NCBI GenBank assembly: GCA_021780075.1
Contig: JAJXZL010000044.1
Span: 44,117 to 108,116, forward strand
Length of the DNA: 64,000 nt
From: Acidobacteriota bacterium
Lineage (GTDB): Bacteria > Acidobacteriota > Terriglobia > Terriglobales > Acidobacteriaceae
Direction of reading: 5' to 3'
How positions within the stretch are numbered: the first letter of the stretch is position 1; each line of letters opens with the position of its first letter. The translations under genes and the position numbers were made by a program. Below the pieces are notes generated by a model. The model was not told where the DNA came from. It saw nothing but the letters and a program-made list of their open reading frames with translations, and ran no database searches. Shown in pieces: positions 27,761 to 40,971 of the stretch.

Positions 27761-27868
27761 TCAGTGCGATGAGTGTCCGTCTTCCTTGCTGCTGGTGGCG
27801 AAGAGAATTGCACTGAAAAACACGACGATAATGACCGGGACGACAAAGAACGGGGAAGTGATGTCCAT
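27761..27868 (-). CDS. Small 35-residue single-pass membrane protein
   Basis: This short frame begins with ATG after TAGGGAGC and reads MDITSPFFVVPVIIVVFFSA, then ILFATSSKEDGHSSH. About 20 consecutive hydrophobic residues form one transmembrane helix, and the C-terminal tail is polar. The length, start site and composition are typical of bacterial small membrane proteins. It lies between the convergent GH39 and xylose dehydrogenase genes. Family and function are unknown. It could be spurious, but the SD and clean amphipathic layout argue for a real gene. Confidence 0.5.
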   Translation of the reverse strand: MDITSPFFVVPVIIVVFFSAILFATSSKEDGHSSH

Positions 27869-27928
27869 GGTGTAAGCTCCCTAGGGCAATAGAGTACCAA
27901 ATGCGTGGTCTGGCCGGCTTCAGGCGAC

Positions 27929-28720
27929 TTACACCCAGCCGCCGTCGACGATGTAGCTCTGGTTGGTCATGGCGCTGGAGTCATCGGCGGCCAGAAACAG
28001 CACCAGCCGGGCGACGTCATCGGGCAGGATGTCGCGCTTGAGCGCCTGGCTCGCAAGAATTTCGGCCTTGTACTCCGGCGTGTACCAGAGCTGCTTCTGG
28101 CGTTCTGTGACGATGGCGCCGGGCAGTACGGCGTTGACGCGAATATTGGATGGCCCCAGTTCATGCGCCAATGTACGCGTGAGCCCTACAATGGCTGCCT
28201 TGGCCGTGACATAAATGGGTGCGCCGGTCGAGGGAATCATCCACGAGATGGAACTCATATTAATGATGGAGCCGCGTCCCGCAGCGCGCATGGCCGGCAT
28301 GACGGCCTGCGCGGCAAAGAACTGGTGGCGTAGATTGACTGCGATGGAGCGGTCCCAGAATTCCGGCGACACCTCCTCGACGGTGTGACGCTGGTCGTTA
28401 GCGGCGTTGTTCACCAGCGCGTCCACGGTGCCGCGGTCGACGAGAACTTCCTTCACGGCATTCTGCAGGGCATCGATATTGGTCAAATCGCAATGAATGT
28501 AGTGCGGGGCGGGGAAGCCTTTGGCCTCGATGGACTCAACCAGCGCACGCGCCGGGTCGTCCTGAATGTCGAGGAAGGCAACGTATGCGCCCTGCTGCGC
28601 GAAGTGCGTCACGATGGATTCGCCGATGCCGGTGGCCCCGCCGGTGACCAGCACGGAGCGTCCCTGCAGGCTGGGATAACGCGCAAACTGCTCGCTGGAT
28701 TGCGGATCAGTCGTTTGCAT
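27929..28720 (-). CDS. xylB: SDR oxidoreductase, D-xylose 1-dehydrogenase (XylB) type
   Basis: This 263-residue short-chain dehydrogenase has the NAD(P) motif VTGGATGIGES, DIQDDPARAL after beta-2, the active-site Ser in SISWMIP, and the catalytic YVTAK. Long stretches resemble Caulobacter xylose dehydrogenase XylB of the Weimberg pathway: NNAANDQRH, VNLRHQFF, LKRDILPDDVARLVLFLAADDSS and a C-terminal DGGWV. That enzyme oxidises D-xylose to xylonolactone. The convergent GH39 xylosidase fits. The start is uncertain: ATG at 28720 is used, and a TTG at 28756 would add 12 residues. Other pathway genes (xylonate dehydratase and so on) are not in the window. Confidence 0.75.
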   Translation of the reverse strand: MQTTDPQSSEQFARYPSLQGRSVLVTGGATGIGESIVTHFAQQGAYVAFLDIQDDPARALVESIEAKGFPAPHYIHCDLTNIDALQNAVKEVLVDRGTVDALVNNAANDQRHTVEEVSPEFWDRSIAVNLRHQFFAAQAVMPAMRAAGRGSIINMSSISWMIPSTGAPIYVTAKAAIVGLTRTLAHELGPSNIRVNAVLPGAIVTERQKQLWYTPEYKAEILASQALKRDILPDDVARLVLFLAADDSSAMTNQSYIVDGGWV

Positions 28721-29196
28721 GGGACCAATGGAAGTCGAGTCAGATGCCGCGGCCAAGTATATACCGGGGCATTGAATATCGTGAATGTGGCTCCCATCTC
28801 ACTCAGTGGTACAGCGTCTCCCATTGGTGGGAGCATACTGATATTGAGGCTGATTCTGCGGGGAAACTTCCCTTACGGTTCCCCGTCCTCTACTTCGGCA
28901 ATTAGACTTGCAGGGACGATTGGTGGCAAGCAGATCATGATGCCAGCCAGCGGGCAGATGGAACCGCGCACAACTCCAATGCGCCGCCACAAAGGCTTGC
29001 ATGGAATTGAAATCACCGCATCTGGACCATCGCGGAGGCGGGTTGGCAAGGCGGCCAAACGCCGCGCTACGCATTCATTGAGATTGGCAATGCTCCGCCT
29101 GTTGCGGAGCTGCAGGGCGGAATGAAGGCTTGAGCAAGACCGGCCTCTACCGCGAAACGGTTCAAAGACACTGGCAAAAATGTATTGGGGGATTTT
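28721..29196. other. Intergenic region without recognisable gene
   Basis: This is a 476-base gap between the divergent xylose dehydrogenase and PFOR genes. It holds a small perfect hairpin at 28,818-28,833 (CTCCCA-TTGG-TGGGAG). On the minus strand TATATAC near 28,757-28,764 is a possible -10 for xylB. The interval 28,900-29,150 has coding-like composition, but no frame matches a family I know. GGGGG at 29,187-29,191 is the SD of the PFOR gene. Confidence 0.35.
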
Positions 29197-33897
<4,701 letters not shown>

Positions 33898-33909
33898 GAA
33901 AACCTGAGG

Positions 33910-33957
33910 CACTAACACAGAACGCGGACCCGGGGGTCCGCGTTCTTGCGTTAGTGT
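33910..33957. terminator. Terminator behind PFOR
   Basis: GAACGCGGACC (33,920-33,930) pairs with GGTCCGCGTTC (33,935-33,945) around CGGG. Flanking CACTAAC/GTTAGTG extends the stem to about 20 pairs with a bulge. There is no strong T-run, and it may serve both the PFOR gene and the convergent gene. Confidence 0.75.
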
Positions 33958-33969
33958 GTTGCTCGCTTC

Positions 33970-34488
33970 CTACCGGTTGAAGTGCACGTACTTGCGTCCT
34001 TCGTAGAAGCGGAAGCCGCCGGACGGGTCGGCCAGCACCTGCAAGGGCATGGGGCGCTTGATGGCTGTGTCGGTTGAGGAACTGACGGTGAGCACATCGT
34101 GCGCGCCCACGTCGGTGACCACAAATTTATCGCCGGGGATGAAGCCGACGCCATAGACACCTGCGGACAGGCTCTTGCCGCCGATCTTGATAGGCACCTC
34201 GGTGATGAAGTAGGCCTGGTACTTCGAGGCCACGTCACTCGAGTAGCCGCTGGTATCCACCATCGTGGCCAGCAGGTAGTAGCCATCGGTGAACTTTACG
34301 CCGCCGGAGTTGCGCAACTGCGTGCTGGCTGACTGGGCTTTGTAATAGACCGAGGGAGGCAGCAGCTTCTGCGCATCCGCCGCTTTCAACACGGTTCCGC
34401 CCTGCGCTAACATCCGCGCCGGAGACGCCATTACAGCCAGAGCCAGCACTCCGGCTCCTGCCAACTTGCCTATTGCTTGTAAACGCAT
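33970..34488 (-). CDS. Secreted hypothetical protein
   Basis: This 172-residue protein has a signal peptide (LAGAGVLALAVMASPARMLAQ). The mature part starts GGTVLKAADAQKLLPPSVYYK. It includes SGGVKFTDGYYLLATMVDTSGYSSD and SLSAGVYGVGFIPGDKFVVTDVGAHDVLTV, and ends RFYEGRKYVHFNR. It looks like a small beta-rich domain; similar sequences occur in Acidobacteria without assigned function. The ATG at 34488 follows GGAGGTTATCTCG, a clear SD. It is convergent with PFOR and divergent from larE. Confidence 0.7.
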   Translation of the reverse strand: MRLQAIGKLAGAGVLALAVMASPARMLAQGGTVLKAADAQKLLPPSVYYKAQSASTQLRNSGGVKFTDGYYLLATMVDTSGYSSDVASKYQAYFITEVPIKIGGKSLSAGVYGVGFIPGDKFVVTDVGAHDVLTVSSSTDTAIKRPMPLQVLADPSGGFRFYEGRKYVHFNR

Positions 34489-34587
34489 CGAGATAACCTC
34501 CACAAAATCATGACTGCGTCCGGAGTATATCGCATCGCTGGCAGAATTGGCGGGGAACGCGTTCAGACCGTGGAGTTGGCAGCGGGG

Positions 34588-34593
34588 TATAAT
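34588..34593 (+). promoter_or_regulatory. -10-like TATAAT of larE with leaderless spacing
   Basis: TATAAT lies seven bases before the larE ATG, with no SD between. Transcription starting about seven bases after the -10 would begin at the ATG itself, giving a leaderless mRNA. No good -35 was found. Confidence 0.4.
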
Positions 34594-34600
34594 CGCTCCC

Positions 34601-35485
34601 ATGGCGGCGATTTCGCAGACCGGGATAGAAGGCGCAGGCACGGCTGAAGCCAGGCTGCATGCGTTGGAAGACCGGCTGCGCGCGCTGGGCAGTGTGATGG
34701 TGGCTTACTCGGGCGGCGTGGACTCGGCTTTTCTGGCGGCCACGGCGCATCGTGTTCTGGGCAGCCGGATGCTCGCCGTCCTGGCTGATTCCGCCAGCCT
34801 GGCCCGACGCGACATGGAGCAGGCGCGTGCCTTTGCTGAGGGTGTAGGCATGCCGCTGCGCGTGATCCAGACCGAGGAATTGGACAAGCCCGAGTATCAG
34901 CGCAACGACGCCAACCGCTGCTTCCACTGCAAGACGGAACTGTTTGAGGGCTTGAAGGCCCTGGGCTCCGAGTTGGGCTTTGCGCACATTGCCTACGGCA
35001 TGAACGCCGACGACACGCGGGATTATCGCCCCGGGCAGCGCGCGGCGCAGGAGCACGATGTGCTGGCTCCGCTGGCCGAGGCTGGACTGACCAAGCAGGA
35101 GATTCGCGCGCTGTCCAAGGCGGCAGGCTATACGCTGTGGGACCGCCCGGCGGCGCCGTGCCTTTCCTCACGTGTGGAATACGGCCGTGCGGTGACGCGA
35201 GAGGTGCTGGAGCAGGTGGAACGCGGCGAAGAAAGCATGCGGCAGTTGGGTTTTCGCGAGTTCCGCGTGCGCCATCACGGAGAGCTTGCGCGCGTTGAGA
35301 TTTCTCGCGGCGAGATGCCGCGCGCTCTGACGATGGAGATGCTGGATGCGATTACGGCTGCACTGCGGCTGGCGGGCTTCCAATATGTCACGCTGGACTG
35401 CGCGGGCTTCCGATCTGGATCGATGAACGAAATCCTGGGGACCGCAATTCTGCCCGCCGACATCCTCACCCGGCGCGGGGCATAG
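34601..35485 (+). CDS. larE: ATP-dependent sacrificial sulfur transferase LarE
   Basis: This 294-residue PP-loop ATPase has SGGVDS at 37-42, which activates the pincer cofactor precursor as an adenylate. LarE then donates sulfur from a protein Cys to convert the bis-carboxylate into the bis-thiocarboxylate of nickel-pincer nucleotide. The matching Cys is probably Cys187 in APCLSSRVEYG, equivalent to Cys176 of Lactiplantibacillus LarE. NDANRCFHCKTELF and YGMNADDTRDYRPG are also family landmarks. It is the first gene of a collinear larE-larC-larB set. The chosen ATG lacks an SD and has TATAAT seven bases upstream. Confidence 0.93.
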   Translation: MAAISQTGIEGAGTAEARLHALEDRLRALGSVMVAYSGGVDSAFLAATAHRVLGSRMLAVLADSASLARRDMEQARAFAEGVGMPLRVIQTEELDKPEYQRNDANRCFHCKTELFEGLKALGSELGFAHIAYGMNADDTRDYRPGQRAAQEHDVLAPLAEAGLTKQEIRALSKAAGYTLWDRPAAPCLSSRVEYGRAVTREVLEQVERGEESMRQLGFREFRVRHHGELARVEISRGEMPRALTMEMLDAITAALRLAGFQYVTLDCAGFRSGSMNEILGTAILPADILTRRGA

Positions 35486-35507
35486 CCGACGGGTTAAAAT
35501 CACCTTC

Positions 35508-36827
35508 GTGCGAACTGGATATCTGGAGTGCTTTTCCGGCATCAGCGGCGACATGCTGCTGGGCGCGCTTGTGGACGCGGGCGTTGCTTTCAGCAGCCTG
35601 CAGCAGACGGCTGCGGCGCTGAACGTGGGCGCGCGGCTTGAGGTGCGCAAAGTGGTTCGCGGTGGAATCACGGCAACCAAGGTGGACGTGCTCACGCCAG
35701 ACAGCGCTGCCACCGGGCACGCGCATCCGCATGAGGAACATCGCGCGCACGAAGCACACTCGCATGAGTCGCACGCCGGGCATGCGCACCATGTGCATCC
35801 GCAACCGGCTCAACACAAGCACGAGCACTTGCATGACCAGCACCGGTCTCTGTCGGCGATTCTGGCCATCATCGACGCAGCGCCGCTCTCCGATGCCGTA
35901 AAGGAGCGCGCCACGCGGGCCTTCCAATTGCTGGGTGAGGCCGAGGCCGCCATCCATTCCATTCCCATTGAGAAGGTTCATTTTCACGAGGTGGGCGCGG
36001 TTGACACGATCGTCGATATTGTCTGCGCGGCGGCTGGATGCGCGGAGCTGGGCGTGGATCGCTGGCTCGCGTCGCCACTCAATGTAGGTAGTGGCACGGT
36101 GCATTGCGCGCATGGCATTTTGCCCGTGCCCGCGCCGGCGACGCTGGCTTTGCTGGGCGATGCACCGGTGTATGCGGCTGGCGAGCCGATGGAGCGGGTG
36201 ACACCGACAGGCGCGACGATTTTGCGGATGTTGAATGTGCAGTATGCACAACTTCCCGCGATGCGCATTGCGGCGTCAGGATACGGCGCGGGTGGACGCG
36301 ATACGCCGGGCCAGCCCAACCTGCTGCGTGTTCTTATCGGTGAAGAAGCCGCGCAGGATGTTCCCGCGGAGCCGATCGCGGTGATGGAGACGGTGATTGA
36401 TGACTCCAGCCCGCAGTTGGTTGCGTACGTGAGCGAGCTGCTGCTGGAGGCGGGAGCGTGGGATGTGTATCGCGTTGCCGTGCAGATGAAGAAGGGACGC
36501 ACGGGCGTGCAGTTGACCGTGCTCTGCCGGCCTGACCTTGTGCCCGCGTTGCGCGATCTGCTTTTCCGCGAGACGACCACCATCGGACTGCACTGGCGCA
36601 TTGAAAACAAGGCTTTGCTGGAGCGTGAATTTGCCGAGGTGCAGACGGAGTGGGGCACGGTGCGCATCAAGATTGCCCGGTGGCCGTCGGGCGCAACAGC
36701 CAATGCCGCGCCGGAATATGAAGACTGCCGTCAACTCGCCGTGCGATATGCAGTTCCGTTAAAACGGGTGATGCAGGAGGCGATGCGCCTCTACGCGGCC
36801 ACGCAGACGAAAGGGGAGGAGCGCTGA
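35508..36827 (+). CDS. larC: Nickel insertion protein LarC
   Basis: This 439-residue protein inserts nickel into the pincer nucleotide using CTP. The N-terminus has the family signature LECFSGISGDMLLGALVDAG. A very His-rich stretch at about 68-110 (AHPHEEHRAHEAHSHES and following) is a likely metal-binding loop. EKVHFHEVGAVDTIVDIV, NVGSGTVHCAHGILPVPAPATL and PTGATILR follow. In Lactiplantibacillus plantarum, LarC is made by programmed frameshifting from larC1/larC2; here it is a single unbroken frame. The GTG start has no SD and TAAAAT seven bases upstream, like larE. It ends overlapping larB by one base. Confidence 0.94.
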   Translation: MRTGYLECFSGISGDMLLGALVDAGVAFSSLQQTAAALNVGARLEVRKVVRGGITATKVDVLTPDSAATGHAHPHEEHRAHEAHSHESHAGHAHHVHPQPAQHKHEHLHDQHRSLSAILAIIDAAPLSDAVKERATRAFQLLGEAEAAIHSIPIEKVHFHEVGAVDTIVDIVCAAAGCAELGVDRWLASPLNVGSGTVHCAHGILPVPAPATLALLGDAPVYAAGEPMERVTPTGATILRMLNVQYAQLPAMRIAASGYGAGGRDTPGQPNLLRVLIGEEAAQDVPAEPIAVMETVIDDSSPQLVAYVSELLLEAGAWDVYRVAVQMKKGRTGVQLTVLCRPDLVPALRDLLFRETTTIGLHWRIENKALLEREFAEVQTEWGTVRIKIARWPSGATANAAPEYEDCRQLAVRYAVPLKRVMQEAMRLYAATQTKGEER

Positions 36828-37573
36828 TGGATCGCATACACATTGAGGCTCTGCTCATCGAAGTGCGCGAAGGGCGCTCGGGCGTGGATGAAGCGATGGA
36901 ACGGTTGCGTGATCTGCCCTTTGAGGATCTCGGTTTCGCCAAGGTCGATCATCACCGCTCGCTGCGCACCGGCATGCCGGAAGTGATTTTTGCTGAAGGC
37001 AAAACGCCCGCGCAAGTGGCGCAGATCTTTAACCGCATGGCGCATGCGGGTGGAAACGTTCTGGCCACGCGCGCTTCGCGGCAGGCCTTTGAGGCGGTGG
37101 TCGCAGTGGAGCCGCGCGCGCAGTTTCACGAGACAGCGCGGGCTATCACGCTAAAGCAGGCTGATGCGGCGCCGGGTAAGGGAACGGTGAGCGTGGTCTG
37201 CGCAGGTACCAGCGATTTGCCCATCGCGGAGGAGGCAGCCATCACTGCGCGGCTGATGGGCAATGAAGTCGAAGTGATTGCCGATGTCGGCGTGGCGGGC
37301 ATCCATCGGCTGCTGGCGCAGAAAACTTCACTTCAGTCGGCGCGGGTGCTGGTGGTGTGCGCGGGGATGGAGGGTGCTCTGCCCACAGTCGTCGCGGGAC
37401 TGGTGAATGCGCCGGTGATTGCCGTTCCGACGAGCGTGGGTTACGGAGCTTCACTGGGCGGCATTGCCGCGCTGCTCGGTATGCTTAACTCCTGTTCTCC
37501 CAATGTTTCCGTGGTCAATATCGATAACGGGTTCGGCGCGGCGTGCATTGCGTCGCTCATTAATCACATTTGA
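36827..37573 (+). CDS. larB: Pincer-cofactor synthase LarB (pyridinium-3,5-biscarboxylate mononucleotide synthase)
   Basis: This 248-residue protein is related to AIR carboxylase PurE. It carboxylates nicotinic acid adenine dinucleotide and releases AMP, the first step of nickel-pincer nucleotide synthesis. Landmarks are DHHRSLRTGMPEVIFAEGKT, VVCAGTSDLPIAEEAAITA, ADVGVAGIHRLLAQ, CAGMEGALPTVVAGLV, VPTSVGYGASLGG and the C-terminal NIDNGFGAACIASLI. The ATG overlaps the larC stop (TGATG) and has GGGGAGGAG upstream, so it is translationally coupled. No larA gene follows; instead a polyferredoxin and DUF362 genes do. Confidence 0.95.
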   Translation: MDRIHIEALLIEVREGRSGVDEAMERLRDLPFEDLGFAKVDHHRSLRTGMPEVIFAEGKTPAQVAQIFNRMAHAGGNVLATRASRQAFEAVVAVEPRAQFHETARAITLKQADAAPGKGTVSVVCAGTSDLPIAEEAAITARLMGNEVEVIADVGVAGIHRLLAQKTSLQSARVLVVCAGMEGALPTVVAGLVNAPVIAVPTSVGYGASLGGIAALLGMLNSCSPNVSVVNIDNGFGAACIASLINHI

Positions 37574-37699
37574 GGCTCAGTTGATGGCGACTTCAGATAT
37601 ATAGAGTTAGAGCAAACTCCAACCGTATAGATCGATTTTTAGAATCCGCTCAAAGTGACGGCCATCACTGTTCCCGTCTCGTTCAAGCGACCATCATGC

Positions 37700-39376
37700 A
37701 TGGATAGCGCCATCGCCCGGAGGGCGTGGAGGAGACGTTTGGCTCGTTCCAGACTGCCGCTGTTGCGCAGGATCTCGCAGGTCTTTTTTCTGCTGGCTTT
37801 CATTGCGCTTCTGGTTTTTACGTCGCTGCGTCCCACGCCGGGCGCCACGGGCGACATTCACCTGCGCGCGCCGGTACGGCTGTTCTTTGAGTGGGATCCG
37901 CTGGTTGCAGTCGCCAATGCTTTTGCCACGCACGCCCTGTATCGCGGGCTGTTCTGGAGCCTGATTATTCTTGTGCCCACGCTGTTTCTGGGGCGTTTCT
38001 TTTGTGGCTGGATCTGCCCGATGGGCACGCTGCAACACTTTGTCGGCAACATGCCTTCAGAGTCCAAGCGCGGCAAGCAGCGCATTGAGTCGAACCGATA
38101 CAAGCGCTGGCAGACCATCAAATATGTGGTGCTGATTGCAGGACTGGTGGCCGCGTTCTTCGGGTCAATGGCGATTGGCTGGCTCGATCCTTTCAGTCTG
38201 CTGGTACGCTCCATTGGCCTGGCGTTGCTGCCGGCGTTCAACTTTGCGGTGCGCGCCGTGCTTGCGCCGATGGAGCACAGCCACATCGCGGGCATCAAGG
38301 CGACTGGTGAAACGCTGCACAATGTTCTGCAGGCCACGGTGCTGGATTTCCGCCAGACGCACTTTGCGCAAGGCCTGGTGCTGGGCGTGCTGTTCATCGT
38401 GATTCTGGCGGCGAGTCTGCGCGTTACGCGATTGTGGTGCCGCTCGATCTGCCCGCTGGGCGCGCTACTGGGCGTGGTCTCACGCTGGTCGATTCTGGGG
38501 CTGCACAAGGATGCTGATTCCTGCGACCGCTGCAACCGCTGTCTGCTGAACTGCCAGGGCGGTGACGACCCCATCGGCGGCGTGCCGTGGCGCAAGTCCG
38601 AGTGCCTGATGTGCATGAACTGCGTGGACAGCTGCCCGCATCACAGCCTCGTTTTTCAGTTCTTCCGCAAGGAGCGCGAAATCGCTTCACCTGACATCGG
38701 CCGGCGAAAGGCGGTGACCGGTCTTGCCGCGGGCGCGGCTGTGGTTCCGCTGATGCGCGCCAATACCGGGCTGGGCAAGAGCCGGCATGACCGACTGCTG
38801 CGTCCGCCGGGTGCGCTGGATGAGACGGATTTTCTTTCCCGCTGCATCCGTTGCGGCGAGTGCATGAAGGTATGTCCGAATAATTCGCTGCATCCCACGC
38901 TGGAAGAAGCGGGTCTGGAAGGACTGTGGACGCCGACGCTGGTGCCGCGCATCGGCTACTGCGAGCCCAGTTGTGTGCTGTGTTCCGAGGTGTGTCCGAC
39001 TGGCGCGATCTGGCAGATTACGCCAAAGGAAAAGGGCTGGGTTGTGGGTGTGGGTTCGCAGAACAAGCCCGTGCGGCTGGGCACGGCATTCTACGATCGC
39101 GGCCGCTGCCTGCCCTGGGCCGAAGCCACGGACTGCATTGTCTGCGAGGAGTGGTGCCCGGTTTCGCCCAAGGCCATTTATGTGGAAGAGGCGCAGGTGG
39201 TGGACTCGGCGGGCAACACAAAAACGCTGAAGCAGCCGCGCGTGGACCCCAGCCGCTGTGTGGGTTGCGGCGCGTGCGAATACGCCTGCCCGCTGCAGGA
39301 GCGGCCCGCCGTCTACGTGACCAGCATCGGCGAGAGCCGCTCGCCCACCAGCCAGATTCTGCTCAACAGGAAGTAA
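37700..39376 (+). CDS. Membrane-bound polyferredoxin (NapH-like half fused to NapG/MauM-like half)
   Basis: This is about 558 residues. The N-terminal half has four to five membrane helices and the paired CxxxCP motifs of NapH-type quinol-linked proteins (FFCGWICPMG and WCRSICPLGALL). Ferredoxin motifs follow: CDRCNRCLLNC, CLMCMNCVDSC, CIRCGECMKVCP, CVLCSEVCP, CIVCEEWCP and CVGCGACEYACP. An internal IGRRKAVTGLAAGAAV marks the fusion point, where a separate NapG-like protein would start. It probably moves electrons between the quinone pool and the periplasm. The ATG at 37700 is uncertain; a GTG at 37655 adds 15 residues. It lies between larB and a DUF6599/DUF362 set on the same strand. Confidence 0.85.
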   Translation: MDSAIARRAWRRRLARSRLPLLRRISQVFFLLAFIALLVFTSLRPTPGATGDIHLRAPVRLFFEWDPLVAVANAFATHALYRGLFWSLIILVPTLFLGRFFCGWICPMGTLQHFVGNMPSESKRGKQRIESNRYKRWQTIKYVVLIAGLVAAFFGSMAIGWLDPFSLLVRSIGLALLPAFNFAVRAVLAPMEHSHIAGIKATGETLHNVLQATVLDFRQTHFAQGLVLGVLFIVILAASLRVTRLWCRSICPLGALLGVVSRWSILGLHKDADSCDRCNRCLLNCQGGDDPIGGVPWRKSECLMCMNCVDSCPHHSLVFQFFRKEREIASPDIGRRKAVTGLAAGAAVVPLMRANTGLGKSRHDRLLRPPGALDETDFLSRCIRCGECMKVCPNNSLHPTLEEAGLEGLWTPTLVPRIGYCEPSCVLCSEVCPTGAIWQITPKEKGWVVGVGSQNKPVRLGTAFYDRGRCLPWAEATDCIVCEEWCPVSPKAIYVEEAQVVDSAGNTKTLKQPRVDPSRCVGCGACEYACPLQERPAVYVTSIGESRSPTSQILLNRK

Positions 39377-39391
39377 GAGAGGCATTGCGTG

Positions 39392-39886
39392 ATGATTCGT
39401 TCAAGAAGATGGATGCTGACCGCGGTTGCGCTTGCAATGGTGGTGATGGTCTCGGGCGCGGGCTGCAAGAAGAAAGCGATCAACCCGTTCCCCGCATCGG
39501 GCGCGGTTGCAGGCTGGGAAAAGACTGGGGACACACGCACGTTTGCGGCGAAGAATCTTTGGCAGTACATCGACGGCGACGCCGAGCAGTACATTGCCGC
39601 AGGCGTCGTTACCACTTCGACAGCCGATTACAAGTATCAGGGGCAGTTGGAGGCGGTGGTGGATGTACACACCATGCGTGACGCGGAAGGCGCGCGCAAG
39701 ATTCTTGAAACCGGCCTGACAAGCGACGCCAAGAAGATTCAACTGGGCGATGAATGCGTGCAGTACGCCCAGAGCGTGGCTTTCCGCAAGGGTCCGTATC
39801 TTGTACGCATCGTTGCCTATGAATCCACGCCGGAGACGCCGCAGGCGCTGCTGGCGCTGGCGCACGGCGTGGAAGCAAACCTGTAA
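39392..39886 (+). CDS. DUF6599-type lipoprotein
   Basis: This 164-residue protein has a lipoprotein signal (LTAVALAMVVMVSGAGC) and then a domain with NLWQYIDGDAEQYIAAGV, the usual signature of the DUF6599 family. YKYQGQLEAVVDVHTM and AFRKGPYLVRIVAYES follow. Function is unknown. Such proteins are often found beside DUF362 proteins and polyferredoxins, as here. AGAGAGG precedes the start codons GTG (39389) and ATG (39392). Being an envelope lipoprotein, it should sit where the Tat-exported DUF362 proteins arrive. Confidence 0.72.
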   Translation: MIRSRRWMLTAVALAMVVMVSGAGCKKKAINPFPASGAVAGWEKTGDTRTFAAKNLWQYIDGDAEQYIAAGVVTTSTADYKYQGQLEAVVDVHTMRDAEGARKILETGLTSDAKKIQLGDECVQYAQSVAFRKGPYLVRIVAYESTPETPQALLALAHGVEANL

Positions 39887-39934
39887 CCCGCTGCGGCCGG
39901 CGGATTGGCCGCGCGCATCAATGCGAGGAAAGCG

Positions 39935-40942
39935 ATGAAAAGCCGCCGAGAGTTTCTGAAGGAAGCAGCAACCGGAGCCGCTCTGTTGGGCGCGCAGAGC
40001 AAGCTGGGGTTGGCCAGCATGCTGGATCAACACGCAGAGGCAGGCAAGCCAAAGGTGGTGATTGCCAGAGACGCCGCGCTGATGGGCAAGGATGGCAAGC
40101 CGGATGAAAAGCGCGTGCTGGCATTGCTGGATCGCGCGATCGCTACATACACGGGGATTGATAACCCGGTGGATGCCTGGAAGAAGATCGTCCAGCAAGG
40201 CGGCGGCAAGGACAAGGTTATCGGTCTCAAGACGAACGGCCTGGGTGGACGCGGCATCAGCACGCATCTGGCCTTGGTGCTGGCCGTTGCGGATCGGCTG
40301 CATCATGCGGGCGTCGAAATGGGGAACATTCTTGTGTGGGACCGCAATGCGCGCGACCTTGAGGCATGCGGCTTGACGATTAACACGGACCGCACCTGGA
40401 TGCGCTGCTACGGGTCCGACACGAGTGGATTCGAGGACCAGGTGGAGACGTGGGGCTCGTCGCACGCGCGGTTCTCTAGAATTCTTACCCGCGAGTGCAC
40501 CATGGTCATCAACCTGCCGATTCTCAAAGACCACAGCATGGCTGGCGTGACATTTGCGATGAAGAACATGTACGGCGTGGTGGAGCGCCCGCAGGATCTG
40601 CACGCGGGTGGTTGCAATCCGGGTGTTGCCGACCTGAACGCCTTTCCGGTGATCCGGGAGAAGATCAAGCTGACCATAGGCGACGCGATGACTTCAGTGT
40701 ATGAAGGCGGGCCGGGTTTCCATCCAGAGCATCTGTGGCAACCGAATGCGCTGATTGTGGGCGAGGACCGCGTGGCAATCGATCAGACAGCATGGGGTAT
40801 TCTCGATCGCAAACGAGTTGAGGTGGGCCTGCCAAAGCTGGCGAACGCGGGTCGACCGCCGCGCTACATTGCCACCGCCGCCGACGCTGCGCATCGGCTT
40901 GGCGTGAATGATCCGAAGCGGATCAACGTAGTGGAGATTTAG
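39935..40942 (+). CDS. Tat-exported DUF362 protein (first copy)
   Basis: This 335-residue protein has a clear Tat leader (SRREFLKEAATGAALLG). The DUF362 domain contains VIGLKTNGLGGRGISTH, an MVINLPILKDHSMAG segment continuing VTFAMKNMYGVV, and VGEDRVAIDQTAW. His200 and Lys210 form H-x3-G-x5-K, which aligns without gaps with His174/Lys184 of lactate racemase LarA. A further His follows the Lys by 13 residues, while LarA has its Ni ligand His200 16 residues later. No counterpart of LarA His108 is obvious. Family function is unknown. GAGGAAAGCG precedes the ATG. Position behind larE-larC-larB suggests a pincer-cofactor client, which is inference. Confidence 0.85.
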   Translation: MKSRREFLKEAATGAALLGAQSKLGLASMLDQHAEAGKPKVVIARDAALMGKDGKPDEKRVLALLDRAIATYTGIDNPVDAWKKIVQQGGGKDKVIGLKTNGLGGRGISTHLALVLAVADRLHHAGVEMGNILVWDRNARDLEACGLTINTDRTWMRCYGSDTSGFEDQVETWGSSHARFSRILTRECTMVINLPILKDHSMAGVTFAMKNMYGVVERPQDLHAGGCNPGVADLNAFPVIREKIKLTIGDAMTSVYEGGPGFHPEHLWQPNALIVGEDRVAIDQTAWGILDRKRVEVGLPKLANAGRPPRYIATAADAAHRLGVNDPKRINVVEI

Positions 40943-40971
40943 CTGTTCGCAGCGTGACCGGGAGGAAAATT

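Noticed and set aside
28795..28840. Possible tRNA or riboswitch around ACTCAGTGGTACAGCG
   Set aside because: It has a D-arm look and a small hairpin, but no T-loop and no acceptor pairing.
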